In this document: positions 34,641 to 46,006 of the stretch, piece by piece
Numbering within the stretch: the stretch's first letter is position 1
How the letters are laid out: each line of letters begins with the position of its first letter
Assembly: GCA_036346405.1 (NCBI GenBank)
Contig: CM070546.1
Location: 98,338,826 to 98,402,825, forward strand
Reading direction: 5' to 3'
Length of the DNA: 64,000 nucleotides
From: Phyllostachys edulis
Lineage: Eukaryota > Streptophyta > Magnoliopsida > Poales > Poaceae
Translations under genes and position numbers: made by a program
The notes under the pieces: generated by a model
Database searches by the model: none
What the model was told of the DNA's origin: nothing
Seen by the model: the letters and a program-made list of their open reading frames with translations, nothing else

Positions 34641-35526
34641 CTGCAAAGTTGCCTTGCTTCCTTTGAACTCTCCATCTCTCTTTCTTTTTGCTTCTCTCTA
34701 CTGTGGCAGCGATGCCGCTTTTGGCTTCGCAGGGAGGGTGAGTCCCAGCCACGCACCACCACTAGGACTGCAGTTGTTAGTTACATGCTCAGATGCTCTG
34801 TAGTGCAGGCTCTCATTCGTGGTCACAGATGGATCGGCCTCAGCAAGTACATGTCTGTGTCCAGTCCTTGTGCAGCTGCCAACTGCAGGGCACGGGCAGC
34901 AGCAGTGCTCCCGCTGCTCATCATTTCCTTGATTGACTTTGTCCCCTCGAATCGCCCAATCATTCATTCCTTGCATCGCAGCACCAGCACGCTAGCTAGC
35001 TTGGTACATAGCAGTTGCAGCTAAGGTGGAGTGCGAATGATCAGCAATTGGTGCATCAGTAGTTCATCTCACATGTATACCTACAGTTGATACAACAATA
35101 GCTAATTAACGCGATTGATAAAAAGGAGGTGATAAACAAGCTAACCAAATGTAACCCAGCTAGTCTGACAAGAATGATATATCTACTATAAGTATTCTAA
35201 ATGTCAAGAGTTTAATTTGTTGCTGGCTAGCTTGGGATCAGAACCTAGTATTGAAAATTTGAAATACGTCAACCGACTGCGTGGATCTTGGGAGTGTTGC
35301 ACCCAACAACTCCTAGCTAACTAGAGCGAGAGGAGGGGAGCATACATCCAAGGGAGGAAAATACAGCGAAGATAATAGACTACAGTGGACGGATACACAT
35401 ACCGTGGGCGGGTGCGAGAACCCGCTGCTGCGTTGCACATTTGCCCGTCTTATCTGCTTGTCCATTTCCATCGCCCGGCTAGGTAACCCATCGCCTCTGC
35501 CTGCTTCTTATCTCACGCAGAGGCAA
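34641..35526 (+). promoter_or_regulatory. Probable upstream 5'UTR exon and leader intron of the PIL15-like gene
   Basis: A CT-rich leader-like stretch (34660-34735) ends at a strong donor context (GGAGG|GTGAGT, GT near 34736). A strong acceptor context (TTCTTATCTCACGCAG) ends at about 35520, directly before AGGCAA, where the LTR element is inserted. Rejoining the flanks of that insertion would give one 5'UTR exon ending at 37954. This layout is inferred from splice-site look alone. Confidence 0.4.
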
Positions 35527-35658
35527 CGTAGAATTTTGGGAATATTGCGTGGTACTTTTAGGATCTCTATGTTTTTTATTTATAGTATCAAATATTACAG
35601 TTCGATTTTAATACGACTTAAACTCTGAACTCTTTTCTAATCTCTAATATCTCTAACA
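35527..35658 (-). repeat. 3' LTR of the copia-like element
   Basis: 132 bp. It shares TAGAATTTTGGGAATATTG with the other copy (one mismatch) and ends TAACA on the plus strand. Confidence 0.83.
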
Positions 35659-37573
35659 CTCCCTCTCAAGATGGACATAAGATAGCAATAATGTTCATCT
35701 TGTTACATAATATAATACCATTACTAGAATCTAGTATAACCTACCATTCATCTGCTCTATAACCAATACCATCAAAAAGTTGCTAACCACCAATACTACC
35801 ATGGACATCACTAAATCCATCTCCGCCATCTACCAGCCACCCTGACCTCAACCTTATCTTCCTCTACCCTCATACCCTCAGCCACCCCTGGCCTCCACCA
35901 CTTTGCCCACATGCCCCTAGTCTCGGCATCCATCACCTCTACCTCTGTCACAGACCATTACGTCTGACTCCAGTCCCAATCCTTTTCTGAACATCCCCAG
36001 CAACACTCAATCCAGCACCCATACCAACAACACCGTACGACACCAATACCATCACCGCTGACCGACGTAGCCTCCACTAGAGCTACTACCAGCTCCTACT
36101 TCGTCCTCACCATCGTCGAGCTCATCACCATCATCCAATTCCACCATTAGCACAACCACCTGAACAGTTTTCTCCCCCTGTCTTCCATACCTCACCATCG
36201 TAACCTCCAATACTATCACCACCGAGCAACACAGCAGCTAGGACTCTCAGCAAACACATCATCCTCTCTCTCCTTTCCTCAACATAACACACGCAGTCGA
36301 TTCCCCTCAACCACACCAGATCCTCCATCGATCTAGGTCCTTCACCCTTGAAGCACCCACAACCGATCTGATCCTCCATACCGGATCAGATCTGACACAC
36401 TAGATATCCAGAGCGCACCTCTTCCACACCGATCTCCACAGCGAAAGCACCACACCAAATCACCACACCAGATCCATAGCAAAAGGAAGCACCACACCGG
36501 ATCCACAGCAAAAACAAGCACCACACCTCTCCTTCAGTTCCTTCTTCTTGACCACAACAAATCAAGGCTCCTTCTTCTTGGCCACAACAAATCCCGAATG
36601 CTCTTCTTCCTCTCACCTCCCCTTCATCTCTTCTCCCCCGAGCCCTTCATCTCCTCTCCGGCCAACTCCTCATTCGAAACTCCTCCCCCGAGCCCAAGCA
36701 CCAGCTCCTCCTCCGAGCGCCTGTCACCAAAACTCCTCCCCCGAGCGCCTTCCCCACACCACTCCACCCACTCTACCGAGCTCCCATCCTTCCCATCTTG
36801 CCCCACCGCTCCTACCTTCTCTCCTCTTCCACCTCGACCATGTGACGACGAGGCTCCTTGACTTCTTCGTCGCACCACCGCTCGCTGCCCAGGCGCTAGG
36901 CCACGCCTCCTCACGCCCCCGGCGGAGCCGTGCCTCCTTATGCCCCAGCGGCCCGTGTGACCCGTGCGCTCCTTCTTCCCTATCCTCCACCACCGGCCCG
37001 AACCGGATCCGGTCCCTCCTCAAGGCGCCTCCGCCGCACTGAAGCTCCTTCCTTCTTCTCCTCTCCACCGCCGCACCACCTCTGGCCGGATCCCGCCACC
37101 TCCCTTTCTCCGCCGTCACACCAGATCCCCCTTCCCCCGCTGGATCCCCTACTACTACTCCACCGCCGATCGAATCCCCTTCTCCTCAGCTCCTTCGCAA
37201 GAAGCTTCAAGCCTCCGCCACACCGTGACGTTCTCGCTCTCAGCCACCCCTGACCTCCCCATCGAGCCACCACCACCGCTCCATTGCACCACCTGGGCTA
37301 CCGCCAAGCCACTGCCTGGGCTGCCGTCGTGCCGTCGTCTCCTCTCCACCTCATGCCGGTACACCTCCCTACCTCTACTCTTCTGTGTCAAACGAGGACC
37401 AGCATGCAACCCGGCTGGCCGGCGGTCCGCTCCCGTGAGACATGATCATGGAGGACCATGCACGGCAGGACAGCGGTGGCCGACTGATCATCATCACCAG
37501 ATGGCGGCGACGGATCTTTAGGTATGGGGTTTGCTTACTAGGGTTATGGTTTGGGAGGTTGGCTCTGATACTA

Positions 37574-37714
37574 CATAGAATTTCGGGAATATTGTGTGTC
37601 CCTTTGAGAATCCCCACTCTTTATTTATAGTGTTAAATATTATAGACCGACTCTGACACGACTTGCACTCTTATCTAAACTCTGGACTTTTCCTAATCTC
37701 TAATATATCCAACA
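37574..37714 (-). repeat. 5' LTR of the copia-like element
   Basis: 141 bp, ending TCCAACA on the plus strand directly before the TSD. Confidence 0.83.
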
Positions 37715-37954
37715 GGCAACAGTGCAGCTACTGCCTCGCGCTCGCTGTTCACTTCATCGTCTCCCCCACCGAAAGCTCCCTCCCTCCTGCAGCAAGCTAC
37801 AGAGGAACAAGAAGGCAGCAGGTGCAAACCGATTAGCCGTCGCATTCGGCCGGTAGCTGGTCTTTACTTGCACCTCCGTCTGTTTCACTTCTCGCCTCCG
37901 GCCGGGAGCCTGTGCATCTACCACTTGTCCCTCCCTCCCTGCCTGCCCGGAGAT
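37715..37954 (+). promoter_or_regulatory. PIL15-like 5'UTR exon
   Basis: A pyrimidine-rich leader of 240 bp between the LTR element and the donor at 37955 (GGAGAT|GTGAGC). It has no upstream ATG in a long frame. Its last two bases, AT, would supply the first two bases of the start codon after splicing. Confidence 0.6.
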
Positions 37955-40182
37955 GTGAGCGCACCCAGCTCGGTCCTTCTCATCCAATCAAGTTGATGCT
38001 TTTGATCGGTTCTTTGTTGTGTGCAACACTGGTGCTGATGCGTGTGCCTCTTTGTGTGTGGTTGTAGGTCCGACGGCAACGAGTTTGCCGAGCTGCTGTG
38101 GGAGAACGGGCAGGCGGTGGTGCACGGCCGGAGGAAGTACCCGCAGACCGCTTTCCCGCCGTTCGGCTATGGTGATACCACCAGCAGCAGCAGAGCCCAA
38201 GAGAAGCACCCCGGTGGTGACACCGTGGCGGCGTTCACCAAGGTGGGCGGCGCGTTTGGCGCCATGGGCATGCCTCCGTCAGTCCATGACTTCTCGTCCG
38301 GCTTAGACGCTGCCCATGACAACGGGGACGATGACACCGTTCCTTGGATCCATTACCCCATCATCGATGATGACGACAACACTGCCCCTGCTCTGGCAGC
38401 CGACTACTGCTCGGAATTTTTCTCAGAGCTCCAAGCGGCGGCGGCCAACCTCGGTTCTCTGCCACCTTCTAATCACAACGCCACCAACATCAGAAGTACC
38501 CCAGTTGCCACAAGCAGCAGAGAGCCCTCCAAGGAAAGCCACGGGCTATCGGTTCCCGCCACCCGAACTTCCGAGCCACAGGCAGAGCTTGCTGCTGCCA
38601 AGCAACCTCGGCCGAGCGGCAGCGGCGAGGGTGTGATGAATTTTTCGCTCTTCTCCAGGCCAGCGGCGCTGGCAAGGGCAAACCTGCAGAGCGCGGACAA
38701 GGCGTCCAATGTCACCGCAAGCAACCGCATGGTGTCGACGGTTGTCCAGACGGCGGGTGGGCCAAGAAATGCCCCCGTGTTCGCCGATCAGAGGATGGTG
38801 TGGCCGCAGCCAAAGGAGGTGCGGACCGTGCGGTTCGCGTCCACGGCTGCTCCTCCAACGTCCACGCCTGCTCCAACGGCCACGGTTGGTAACCTGCAGC
38901 AAGAGATGGCTCGTGACAAAGTTGGCAACAATATGGTTGTGAAGAAGGACGAGGCAAGAAAGGCACCCGAGGCCACAGTGGCGACTTCGTCGGTGTGCTC
39001 CGGCAATGGTGCTGGGAACGATGAGCCCTGGCGCCAGCAGAAGCGGAAGAGCCAGGCAGAGTGTTCAGCTAGTCAAGATGAAGTAAGTGATTTTTTTTGA
39101 GAGGATGAAGTAAGTGAATTATATGAGATGCAGTGTATAGGAACTGGCCATACCTTACTTATCATAAAATTGGTTCCCTTCAGGATCTTGACGATGAGTC
39201 CGGAGTGTTGAGAAGATCTGCCACCAGAGGCACGAAACGCAGCCGCACTGCTGAGGTCCACAATTTGTCAGAAAGGGTAAGCAGGCCACATCCCCATGCT
39301 TTGATCATCGTGTGATCCTTTCCTTCAATCTCGTGCTGCAATTGTATTGACTGTATCGGAATGCAACAAACCTGCAGAGGAGAAGGGACAGGATCAATGA
39401 AAAAATGCGCGCTCTGCAGGAGCTCATTCCCAACTGCAACAAGGTACAGCTAAGCCATTCTATCATCTTGCTTTCTCTGGGGTGTCTTTATATCAAGAAC
39501 ATTTGGTAACATCAGGCATATTATCTTTTGTAGATTGACAAAGCCTCAATGCTGGATGAAGCTATAGAGTACCTCAAAACCCTTCAGCTTCAAGTTCAGG
39601 TACACTGAAACTGCCTCATGCCAAATGTAGCATGATTCTGCCTGGTAAATCTATACATAGATGCATTGAGAAGGTGGGGTTCTCTTGACACAGATGATGT
39701 CCATGGGAACTGGGCTATGGATTCCTCCGATGCTGCTGCCGCCAGCCATGCAGCATTTGCAAATTCCTCCAATGGCTCATTTCCCTCATCTCGGCATGGG
39801 ATTGGGGTATGGGATGGGTGTCTTCGACATGAACGGCACCGGAACGATTCCCTTTCCGCCCATGCCTGGTGCTCACTTTCCTTGCCCAATGATCCCAGGT
39901 GCGACACCACAAGGTCTTGGTATCCCTGGCACAAACGCATTGCCAATGTTTGGAGGAGTCTCTGGGCAAGCAATTCCTTCGTCAGCATCTAGTGTACCAC
40001 CATTTGCATCTTTGGCCGGTCTTCTGGTTAGGCTAAACCTGGCCCCTCAAGCATCAGGCGCCATGGCTAACATGGTGCAGGAGCAACAGCAAGGCATCGT
40101 TAATCAACAGCAGAAGAGTCTGAACAAGGAAGCTACACAGGGAGCAAACACAGGTGATCCGCAAATACAGATCATTATGTAG
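37953..40182 (+). CDS. PIL15: Phytochrome-interacting bHLH factor, PIL15/PIF3-like
   Basis: A nuclear transcription factor that binds G-box/E-box DNA and active phytochrome B and represses light responses. CDS exons: 37953-37954, 38068-39082, 39184-39276, 39378-39443, 39534-39599 and 39694-40182. All introns are GT-AG and the product is about 576 residues. The APB motif (ELLWENGQ) is at residues 9-16. The PIF-conserved [11 protein letters not shown] is near residue 100. A Ser/Ala/Pro-rich region follows, then a basic region with HNLSERRRRDR (His, Glu and Arg for E-box contact) at about 365-375, helix 1 in exon 4 and helix 2 in exon 5. A Pro/Met-rich tail ends the protein. It matches rice OsPIL15 from memory over its length. 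Start choice: the spliced ATG gives MSDGNEF. The stop TAG (40180-40182) is the last codon before a GT donor. Confidence 0.92.
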
Positions 40183-41327
40183 GTAGCAATTCACAAATAA
40201 TATCAAATAGATAAAAGCGATTTGTTAGGTTCTTGTGTGCATTACTAATCTCCAATTTTCCTAATTCTTCCAGGGTGAGAACCAACATTTTAGGGTACCC
40301 TCTTCAACGCAAACAAAAAACAGACAAGTTTTCTATGCTAGCGACAAGGAGAAATGGGGCTGAAACATGAAAGATGGCCAGTATATGTAACTTGACTTTC
40401 ATGCTAAACTTGAGAGAGATCACTGAATTTTGCACAATGTTCGTGTCCCAATAAAGTAAATGGCTGATGAATTTCAGGTACCAACTAACTAGGTCCAGAT
40501 ATGAAAATTAGCAACTCATCCTGAGAGAACGTACTGAGTATCAAGATCCACGAATGAGATGTATCAGCCAGGATGCTCCGAAATTTTGTGTAAAATCTAG
40601 ATGGTAGATGCTACGAGGTTACAAATTGTAATTCTTGACAGCCAATGCAGTTTCCCTTAGTAGTTTTTTTGCTTTCTCCAAGCCTTCTTGGACCAATGTA
40701 TCTTACTTTTCCTGAATTATAATATCGGATGCATGCAAAAAATGGTTCTGTGACTCTTCACGACTACAGCCTGGGACCGCTTGGTCTCTATGTCATTTTG
40801 CTCACCCTATTGTAACTATATAGTGCCTTTCTTAGTGAACTAACAAGAATCAGAGTTGTTTAGGCACTTGACTCATGAGTAAGTCAGGTTTAGTCAGATT
40901 ATTTGCAGCCTAAGAATGAACACACTTAGAAGCACCTTCTTCTGAAAATATGAACTTAAGAGCCAAATGATCACTACCCTGAAAGTTGTGGCAATAGCAA
41001 AACTTTAGTTGAATATCATCGGAACATTAGGGAACAGATCTGAAGCAATTTAACTCCATTGTATGCATAAGTAAACTTCCTGTCTACTAGTTTGCCAAAA
41101 AGATACAATCAACATGCTGTTGGATCAGATATTCTTTCTTTTAAAAGTATGTTGTTTGGTTATAAGGACACATGCTAATGCAGGACACCCAAAAAGATCA
41201 ATCATGAGTATATTTTCCGGTGCTTGATAATATGTTTACATCAGCATGTTGACTGTAAGTGTCAGCTTAGTTTGTTAGTCCATCAGGAAACCAATATTAA
41301 ATTATTAGTGACAGTGTTATTGTTATA
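40183..41327 (+). other. PIL15-like last intron, former last exon and 3'UTR
   Basis: An intron-like stretch runs from GT at 40183 to TTCCAG at 40273. The sequence 40274-40363 is then open in the frame that would follow (GENQHFRVPSS..., stop TGA at 40361). It resembles the C-terminal tail I recall from rice OsPIL15. Because TAG precedes the junction, this is now probably 3'UTR. A polyadenylation signal AATAAA is at 40450-40455. From 40500 to 41327 nothing else is recognised. Confidence 0.6.
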
Positions 41328-41435
41328 TGTTGGAATGAACTCTAGATGTATTCCAATAGGACTAAAGGCCAACATATAAAAGTTACATGTGTACGAAAAT
41401 ATACAAAGAACATCCTATACAAGTCATATGTAACA
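41328..41435 (-). repeat. C1 3' LTR (left)
   Basis: 108 bp, next to the minus-strand polypurine tract. Confidence 0.88.
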
Positions 41436-41499
41436 CCCCCTTAAACTCATGGTGGATCAACAACATTGAGTTTGGAAAGGTAGAAACTGTGTTAAGCTC

Positions 41500-44400
41500 T
41501 AATCTGTGTCTTGGTGAAGAAATCTGCTAACTAAAGCTCCGAAGACACATACTGAAGAGCAATAACTTGGTCCTGCACATGCGATCTCATGAACGAAGTA
41601 TCTACTCCAATATGCTTGGTAACCTCATGCTTCACTGGATCTTGAGCAATGCTGATCACACCAGTACTGTCTGATAAGAGAGGAGTCAGTGCAGAAGCTA
41701 AAACATCGAAATCCTCAAGCAGCCACCGAAGCCATGTAATCTCAGTTGTCAACGTCGTCATGGCTCGCAATCCAGCCTCAACACTCGAACGAAAAACAAC
41801 AGTCTGCTTTTGATCTTCTAGGCAATCAGAGAGGAGTCAAGGAAAACACAATAGGCATAAAGAGACTGGTGATTAGAAGTATCGCTAGCCTAGGTCGCAT
41901 CAGAGTACGCCTGCAACTGCAAAGGCCTGAAACGAGAAAAGAAAAGACGACGACTGATGGTTACACGAAGATATCGCAGAACACGAAGAATGTGACTATA
42001 GTGGATCTGAGTGGGAGCAAATATGAACTGACTTAGAATGTGGACAAGGTGAGAAATGTCAGGTTGAGTGATCTCGAGGTAGACAAGGCTCCCGACAAGA
42101 TGGCGACAGCGAATGGGATCCTCAAGAGGCTCCCTATCAGTGGGCTGAAGGTGAACACTAAGCTCCATAGGAGTGTCCACCGTGCACTGATCAGTGAGAC
42201 AAGCACAAGGAAAGATATCCATAATATACTTCTCCTGGGAGAGGTAGTAGCCATCAGGCCTGGAAGTGACCTCAATCCCAAGGAAGTAACGAAGAGGACC
42301 CAAATCAGGCATCAAGAACTGCTCACTGTGATGCTCCTTCACAAAATCAATGTACTGAGAGTCATCCCCAGTAATGATCATATCATCTACAAAGAGAAGG
42401 AGGGGCGTCCGACCCTGAGGAGAGGTGTGTACAAAGAGAGCAGGGTCGTGATCACTGGAGGAGAAGTCGACAGAAATGACAATGCAGGAGAAGTGGTCAA
42501 ACCAAGCACGAGGGGCTTGCTTGAGCACATAGAGAGAACGATGAAGGTGTTAAACCATACTAGCAGGGACAAAATACCCTAGGGGAGGCTACATGCAGAG
42601 CTCCTCATACAGCTCTCCATTGAGAAATATATTCTTGATGTCTAGCTGACAGATAGGCCACTGTCAAATAGATGCCACAGCAAGAAGAGTGCAAACAATG
42701 GTCATGTGGGCGATAGGAGCGAAGGTCTCATTGTAGTCACTACCATGCTTCTGCTAAAAACCACGCGCCACAAGATGAGTCTTGTAGTGCTCAAGAGAAC
42801 CATTCGAGTAGGTCTTGATCTTGTACATCCACTTGCACGTGATGGGAGTGACACGCGCAGGTAAGGGCACAAGATCCTAAGTGCCAGTACGCTTTAAAGT
42901 AGCAATCTTCTTAGACATCGTAAGCTGCCACTTAGGGTGAGAAGCAGCCTCACACTAGGTCATAGGCTCAGAAAGATCAGCGACTGTGAAGCCGTAGTGC
43001 TCAGAGGCCTGATAGTGCGACGATCACAAAGATCGTATCTGGGAGAAGACGGGGTAGGACCCAGCAAGAACGGAGAAGGAGAGCTGGGAACATGCCTAGC
43101 AAAGACGGTAGCTCAACTGGAGAATAAGGAGTAGACCGAGGATGGTGAGAGTAGTGCAGGGGAAATGGTGGAATCCCAACAAAAGAGCTGGAAGAAAACA
43201 CCGACGGAAGGGGGGAACATGTGGAGTCGGAGGAGAGGTAAGCGAAGAAGGTGGAGGCAGAAACGAAACAGAAATGAAAAGCTGAGTGTCATTAAAAGTT
43301 TAAAAGGAGATCAACTCAACAAGAGACTCTGAGTTGACAGTACAGGGACGAAGGTAGTAAGGCTGGGACTCATCGAAGGTGACGTCTCGAGAGATCCTCA
43401 TCCGGCGAGCAACAAGGTCGTAGCAGCGATAACCCTTATGCTCAAGACTGTAGCTAAGAAAAACACACTCAACTAACTGAGCGGTCAGCTTGGTACGCTC
43501 ACGAGGTGGAAGAAGGATGAAGCAGACACAACCGAAACAGCGAAGGTGGCTGTAGTCGAGAGCCCGACCGAAAAGACACTCGACAGGAGTAGAACGCTAA
43601 AGAGCAGTGGAATGGTGCATGTTGATGAGGAAAGCAATAGTGGAGATAGCCTCAACCCAAAAGTGAAGTAGAATAGAAAAGGCAAGTATGGGAGCGTGAG
43701 CTGTCTCAAGCAAGTAACAATGCTTATGCTCAGAGACACCGTTCAGAGCATAAGCACCAGGACAAGTGTACTGGGGAAGAATACCCTGCTCAGCGAGAAA
43801 ACGACGTAAAAAAGCAAATAGGTACTCGCCAGTAGAATAAGCACAAAAAATACGAATGGCCGAATCAAACTAAGTGTGCACCATAGTGGTAAAACTCTCG
43901 TAAATAGAGAGAACCTGACTGCGAGAGGACATGAAGTAGATCCAAGTATGCCCAGAATAATCATTAATAAAAATCACACAATATCGATGACCCCCTTTCG
44001 AAACAAAGGGAGCCGGACCTCAAATGTCGGAGTGAACAAGATCAAAAGGACAAGCCAAGACAGAATCACTAGAGGGATAGAGGAGTTGCAGCTACCTGCC
44101 AAGCTTGAAACCCATATAAGGTAAAGAGGTGTCACCAGAGACATACCCAAGAAGACCACGACCTACTAGAGACGACAGTCGTGATCCACAAATATTGCCT
44201 AAACGATGGTTCCATTGAGCAACGAAAGTAGTAGAGGACACAGTAAAAATAGGGGCAGGTGTAGTGACTGACTAGTTGGTGGAGACAGCGGAAGGAAGGT
44301 GTAGTCGGTCGAGCTCCTAAAGATGTTGCGAATCACGATGCCAGGGGCTAGCATCAAGTAGAGTCCCCGTGCGGCGGTCTTGGACACAACAAGAGTCGGA

Positions 44401-44660
44401 CTCAAGAATAACATGACAGTCGTGATAATTGATATGACCAGCTGACATAAGCTGCATAGTAAGCTTGGGAACACGAGAGATGGCAGGAACATGAAAGGAA
44501 GAAGTGAAAAGTATGGCTCGGCCTACAACTGGAAGAGAGGGACCATCTGCAGTTTAAACAATGGAAGCAAGAGTTGTGGGACTCATAGAAGTGAGGCGGG
44601 TAGAATCTGGTGTCATGTGAAAAGAAGCACCAGAGTCCAAGATCCACGGAGACAAAATAC
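41500..44660 (-). pseudogene. pol: C1 pol: protease, integrase, RT, RNase H (stops present)
   Basis: Read leftward on the minus strand. Protease has WILDSGASFHMTPD near 44640. A zinc-binding pre-integrase region and integrase core (DLVHSDIRGP, INDYSGHTWIYF) lie near 44250-43900. RT spans about 42900-41980 with KQAPRAWFDHF and LLLFVDDMIITGDD, an FVDD form of the catalytic box. RNase H (ITQPDIS..., TWLRWLLEDF, KHIGVDTSFMR) runs to about 41530. Most of it stays in one frame, broken by stop codons, so it is a recently dead or inactive copy. Confidence 0.85.
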
Positions 44661-44984
44661 TAGACGAGGGAGGTGGCGGAGGCGAGGAGGATTGCTAAGA
44701 AGCAAGAGCCAAAAGAGCAGAGCTTGAGGCAGGGGCGGCAACGGCGGTTGCCCGAGGCAGTGGCATCGGTGGCTGTCTGAGGCAAGGGCGGTGGCGGTGG
44801 ATCGAGGTAGGGGTGGTGGTGGCCCGAGGCGGCGGCATGCTCGGTGGAGTAGCTCACGGGGAGGTGAGCTCCGGTGGCCACACTCGAGGGTGGCAGCATG
44901 CTTGGTGGAGTAGCTCATAGGGAGGCGAGCTCCGACGGCCGCACTCGAGGGCGGTGGCTCGGGCCAGAGAGGCCAGGCTGGGGA

Positions 44985-45245
44985 CCCCTGTACCCACTCA
45001 TGGTCGCGGGTGGCGTAGCCCCAAATGACACCGCAGGGGAAGTAGTCGCCTACATTTTCAGCACGCCCTACTACGATGACGGTGCCGAGCTTGGTCTCAG
45101 AGTAGTAGGAGCAGCCGTGATCATGTTGCACGTCGCTCTCCAGGAGCGGAACATATTCCATGTCCGGCCCATCAGCAAATGAATCACGGGCATGGAGGCC
45201 CGCGGAGAAATCCACACACCAGAGCTTGCTACCATCGGAGACCAC
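44985..45245 (-). pseudogene. Possible DUF1618-type host gene fragment inside C1
   Basis: The minus-strand frame reads DGSKLWCVDFSAGL...SFADGPDMEYVPL. This resembles the core of grass DUF1618 proteins (a DGxLWWVD...CDPFAD...FVPLP pattern, from memory) and is unlike any copia gag. It sits between the PBS and the protease, in the same orientation as the element, so it looks like a captured host fragment in the gag position. It might instead be a chance likeness. Confidence 0.45.
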
Positions 45246-45891
45246 TCAAGCGTTCATGCTGCAGTCCCCGGATCGACTAGCGTTTGCATGGAGACCTTGG
45301 GACTCGGGGCCAAGAAGGCGGCGGCCCCGAGCAGTAGAGGAGGCGACTCCGCTAGCAGGGGAGGCGATGCTTGGGGAGTTGGGCGTTGCTTGATGGAGGC
45401 AGAGGTGGGCAGCTTGGTGGAGGACGGCAACCTCGGGGCAAAGGAGGCGGCGGCCCCGAGCAGCAGAGGACCATGGCGTCGAGGCGGCGGGATCCTGTCG
45501 GCGGCTACGTCGGGGCGGCTGGATCCGACGGCTACGAGAGCAGGGGCAGATCCGGCGGCACGTCAGAGTGGCGTGAGCAGAGGGGCGGGGGCTCGGGCAC
45601 GACGGCTAGATCCGAAGCTGGCAGGAGCTCCGAGCGTCGATCCAGTGACGGGATGCGATGGCGGCGTTTGGAAGGCTCGGATCCGGGCGGGGAGGAACGG
45701 CGGTCGGCGGAGGCCGAAGGACGGCGGTGGCTCGGGACAAAACAAGGCTTCCTCTGTTTTTCCCAAAAACAGAGGATGCTGAGAGGGAGGAGGTGACGGC
45801 GGTTGGCAGGGGCGCCTTGTGTGAGGTGGCTTGATGCGGAGGTGAATAGTAGCTAGGTTTTTGGGAAGGGAGAGTCATGGCTCTGGTACCA

Positions 45892-46001
45892 TGTTGGAAT
45901 GAAATTTAGATGTATTCCAATGTGGCTAAAGACCAACATATACAAGTTACATATGTATGAAAATATATAAAAAAAACAACCTACACTAGTCATATCTAAC
46001 A
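45892..46001 (-). repeat. C1 5' LTR (right)
   Basis: 110 bp. CATGGCTCTGGTACCA (PBS complement) directly precedes it on the plus strand. Confidence 0.88.
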
Positions 46002-46006
46002 TTATA

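Larger units (their letters stand above)
35527..37714 (-). mobile_element. Non-autonomous copia-like LTR element in the PIL15 5' region
   Basis: Short LTRs at 35527-35658 (132 bp) and 37574-37714 (141 bp), TSD GGCAA at 35522-35526 and 37715-37719. On the minus strand the LTR starts TGTTGGA/TGTTAGA. The PBS (TAGTATCAGAGCC, one mismatch to the copia PBS) follows the right LTR, and a GAGAGGGAG polypurine tract precedes the left one. The 1.9-kb interior has no gag or pol motif. Its open frames (for example 36548-37042 and 36964-37521 plus) are Pro/Ser-rich low-complexity translations that I do not call genes. It is antisense to the host gene. Confidence 0.85.
41328..46001 (-). mobile_element. Small-LTR Ty1-copia element without recognisable gag (copy C1)
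   Basis: LTRs of 108 bp (41328-41435) and 110 bp (45892-46001), both TGTTGGAAT...TAACA on the plus strand. TSD TTATA at 41323-41327 and 46002-46006. The minus-strand PBS TGGTACCAGAGCC abuts the right LTR, and the polypurine tract TTTAAGGGGG abuts the left one. Pol domains are readable in one frame with several in-frame stops. The segment between PBS and protease (about 44680-45880) is GC-rich and does not look like copia gag. The insertion lies about 0.9 kb past the PIL15-like polyadenylation signal. Confidence 0.88.

Noticed and set aside
36548..37521. Pro/Ser-rich frames inside the 2.2-kb LTR element, considered as captured host exons
   Set aside because: Low complexity on both strands with no recognisable domain. 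Capture is possible but cannot be supported by reading.
38042..38068. Starting the PIL15-like protein inside 38042-38068 (Cys-rich lead sequence)
   Set aside because: It starts at a GTG and runs through the intron's acceptor tract. The conserved N-terminus begins only after the AG at 38067.
43485..43964. Leu/Ser-rich minus-strand frames within C1
   Set aside because: They are out-of-frame shadows of the integrase region.
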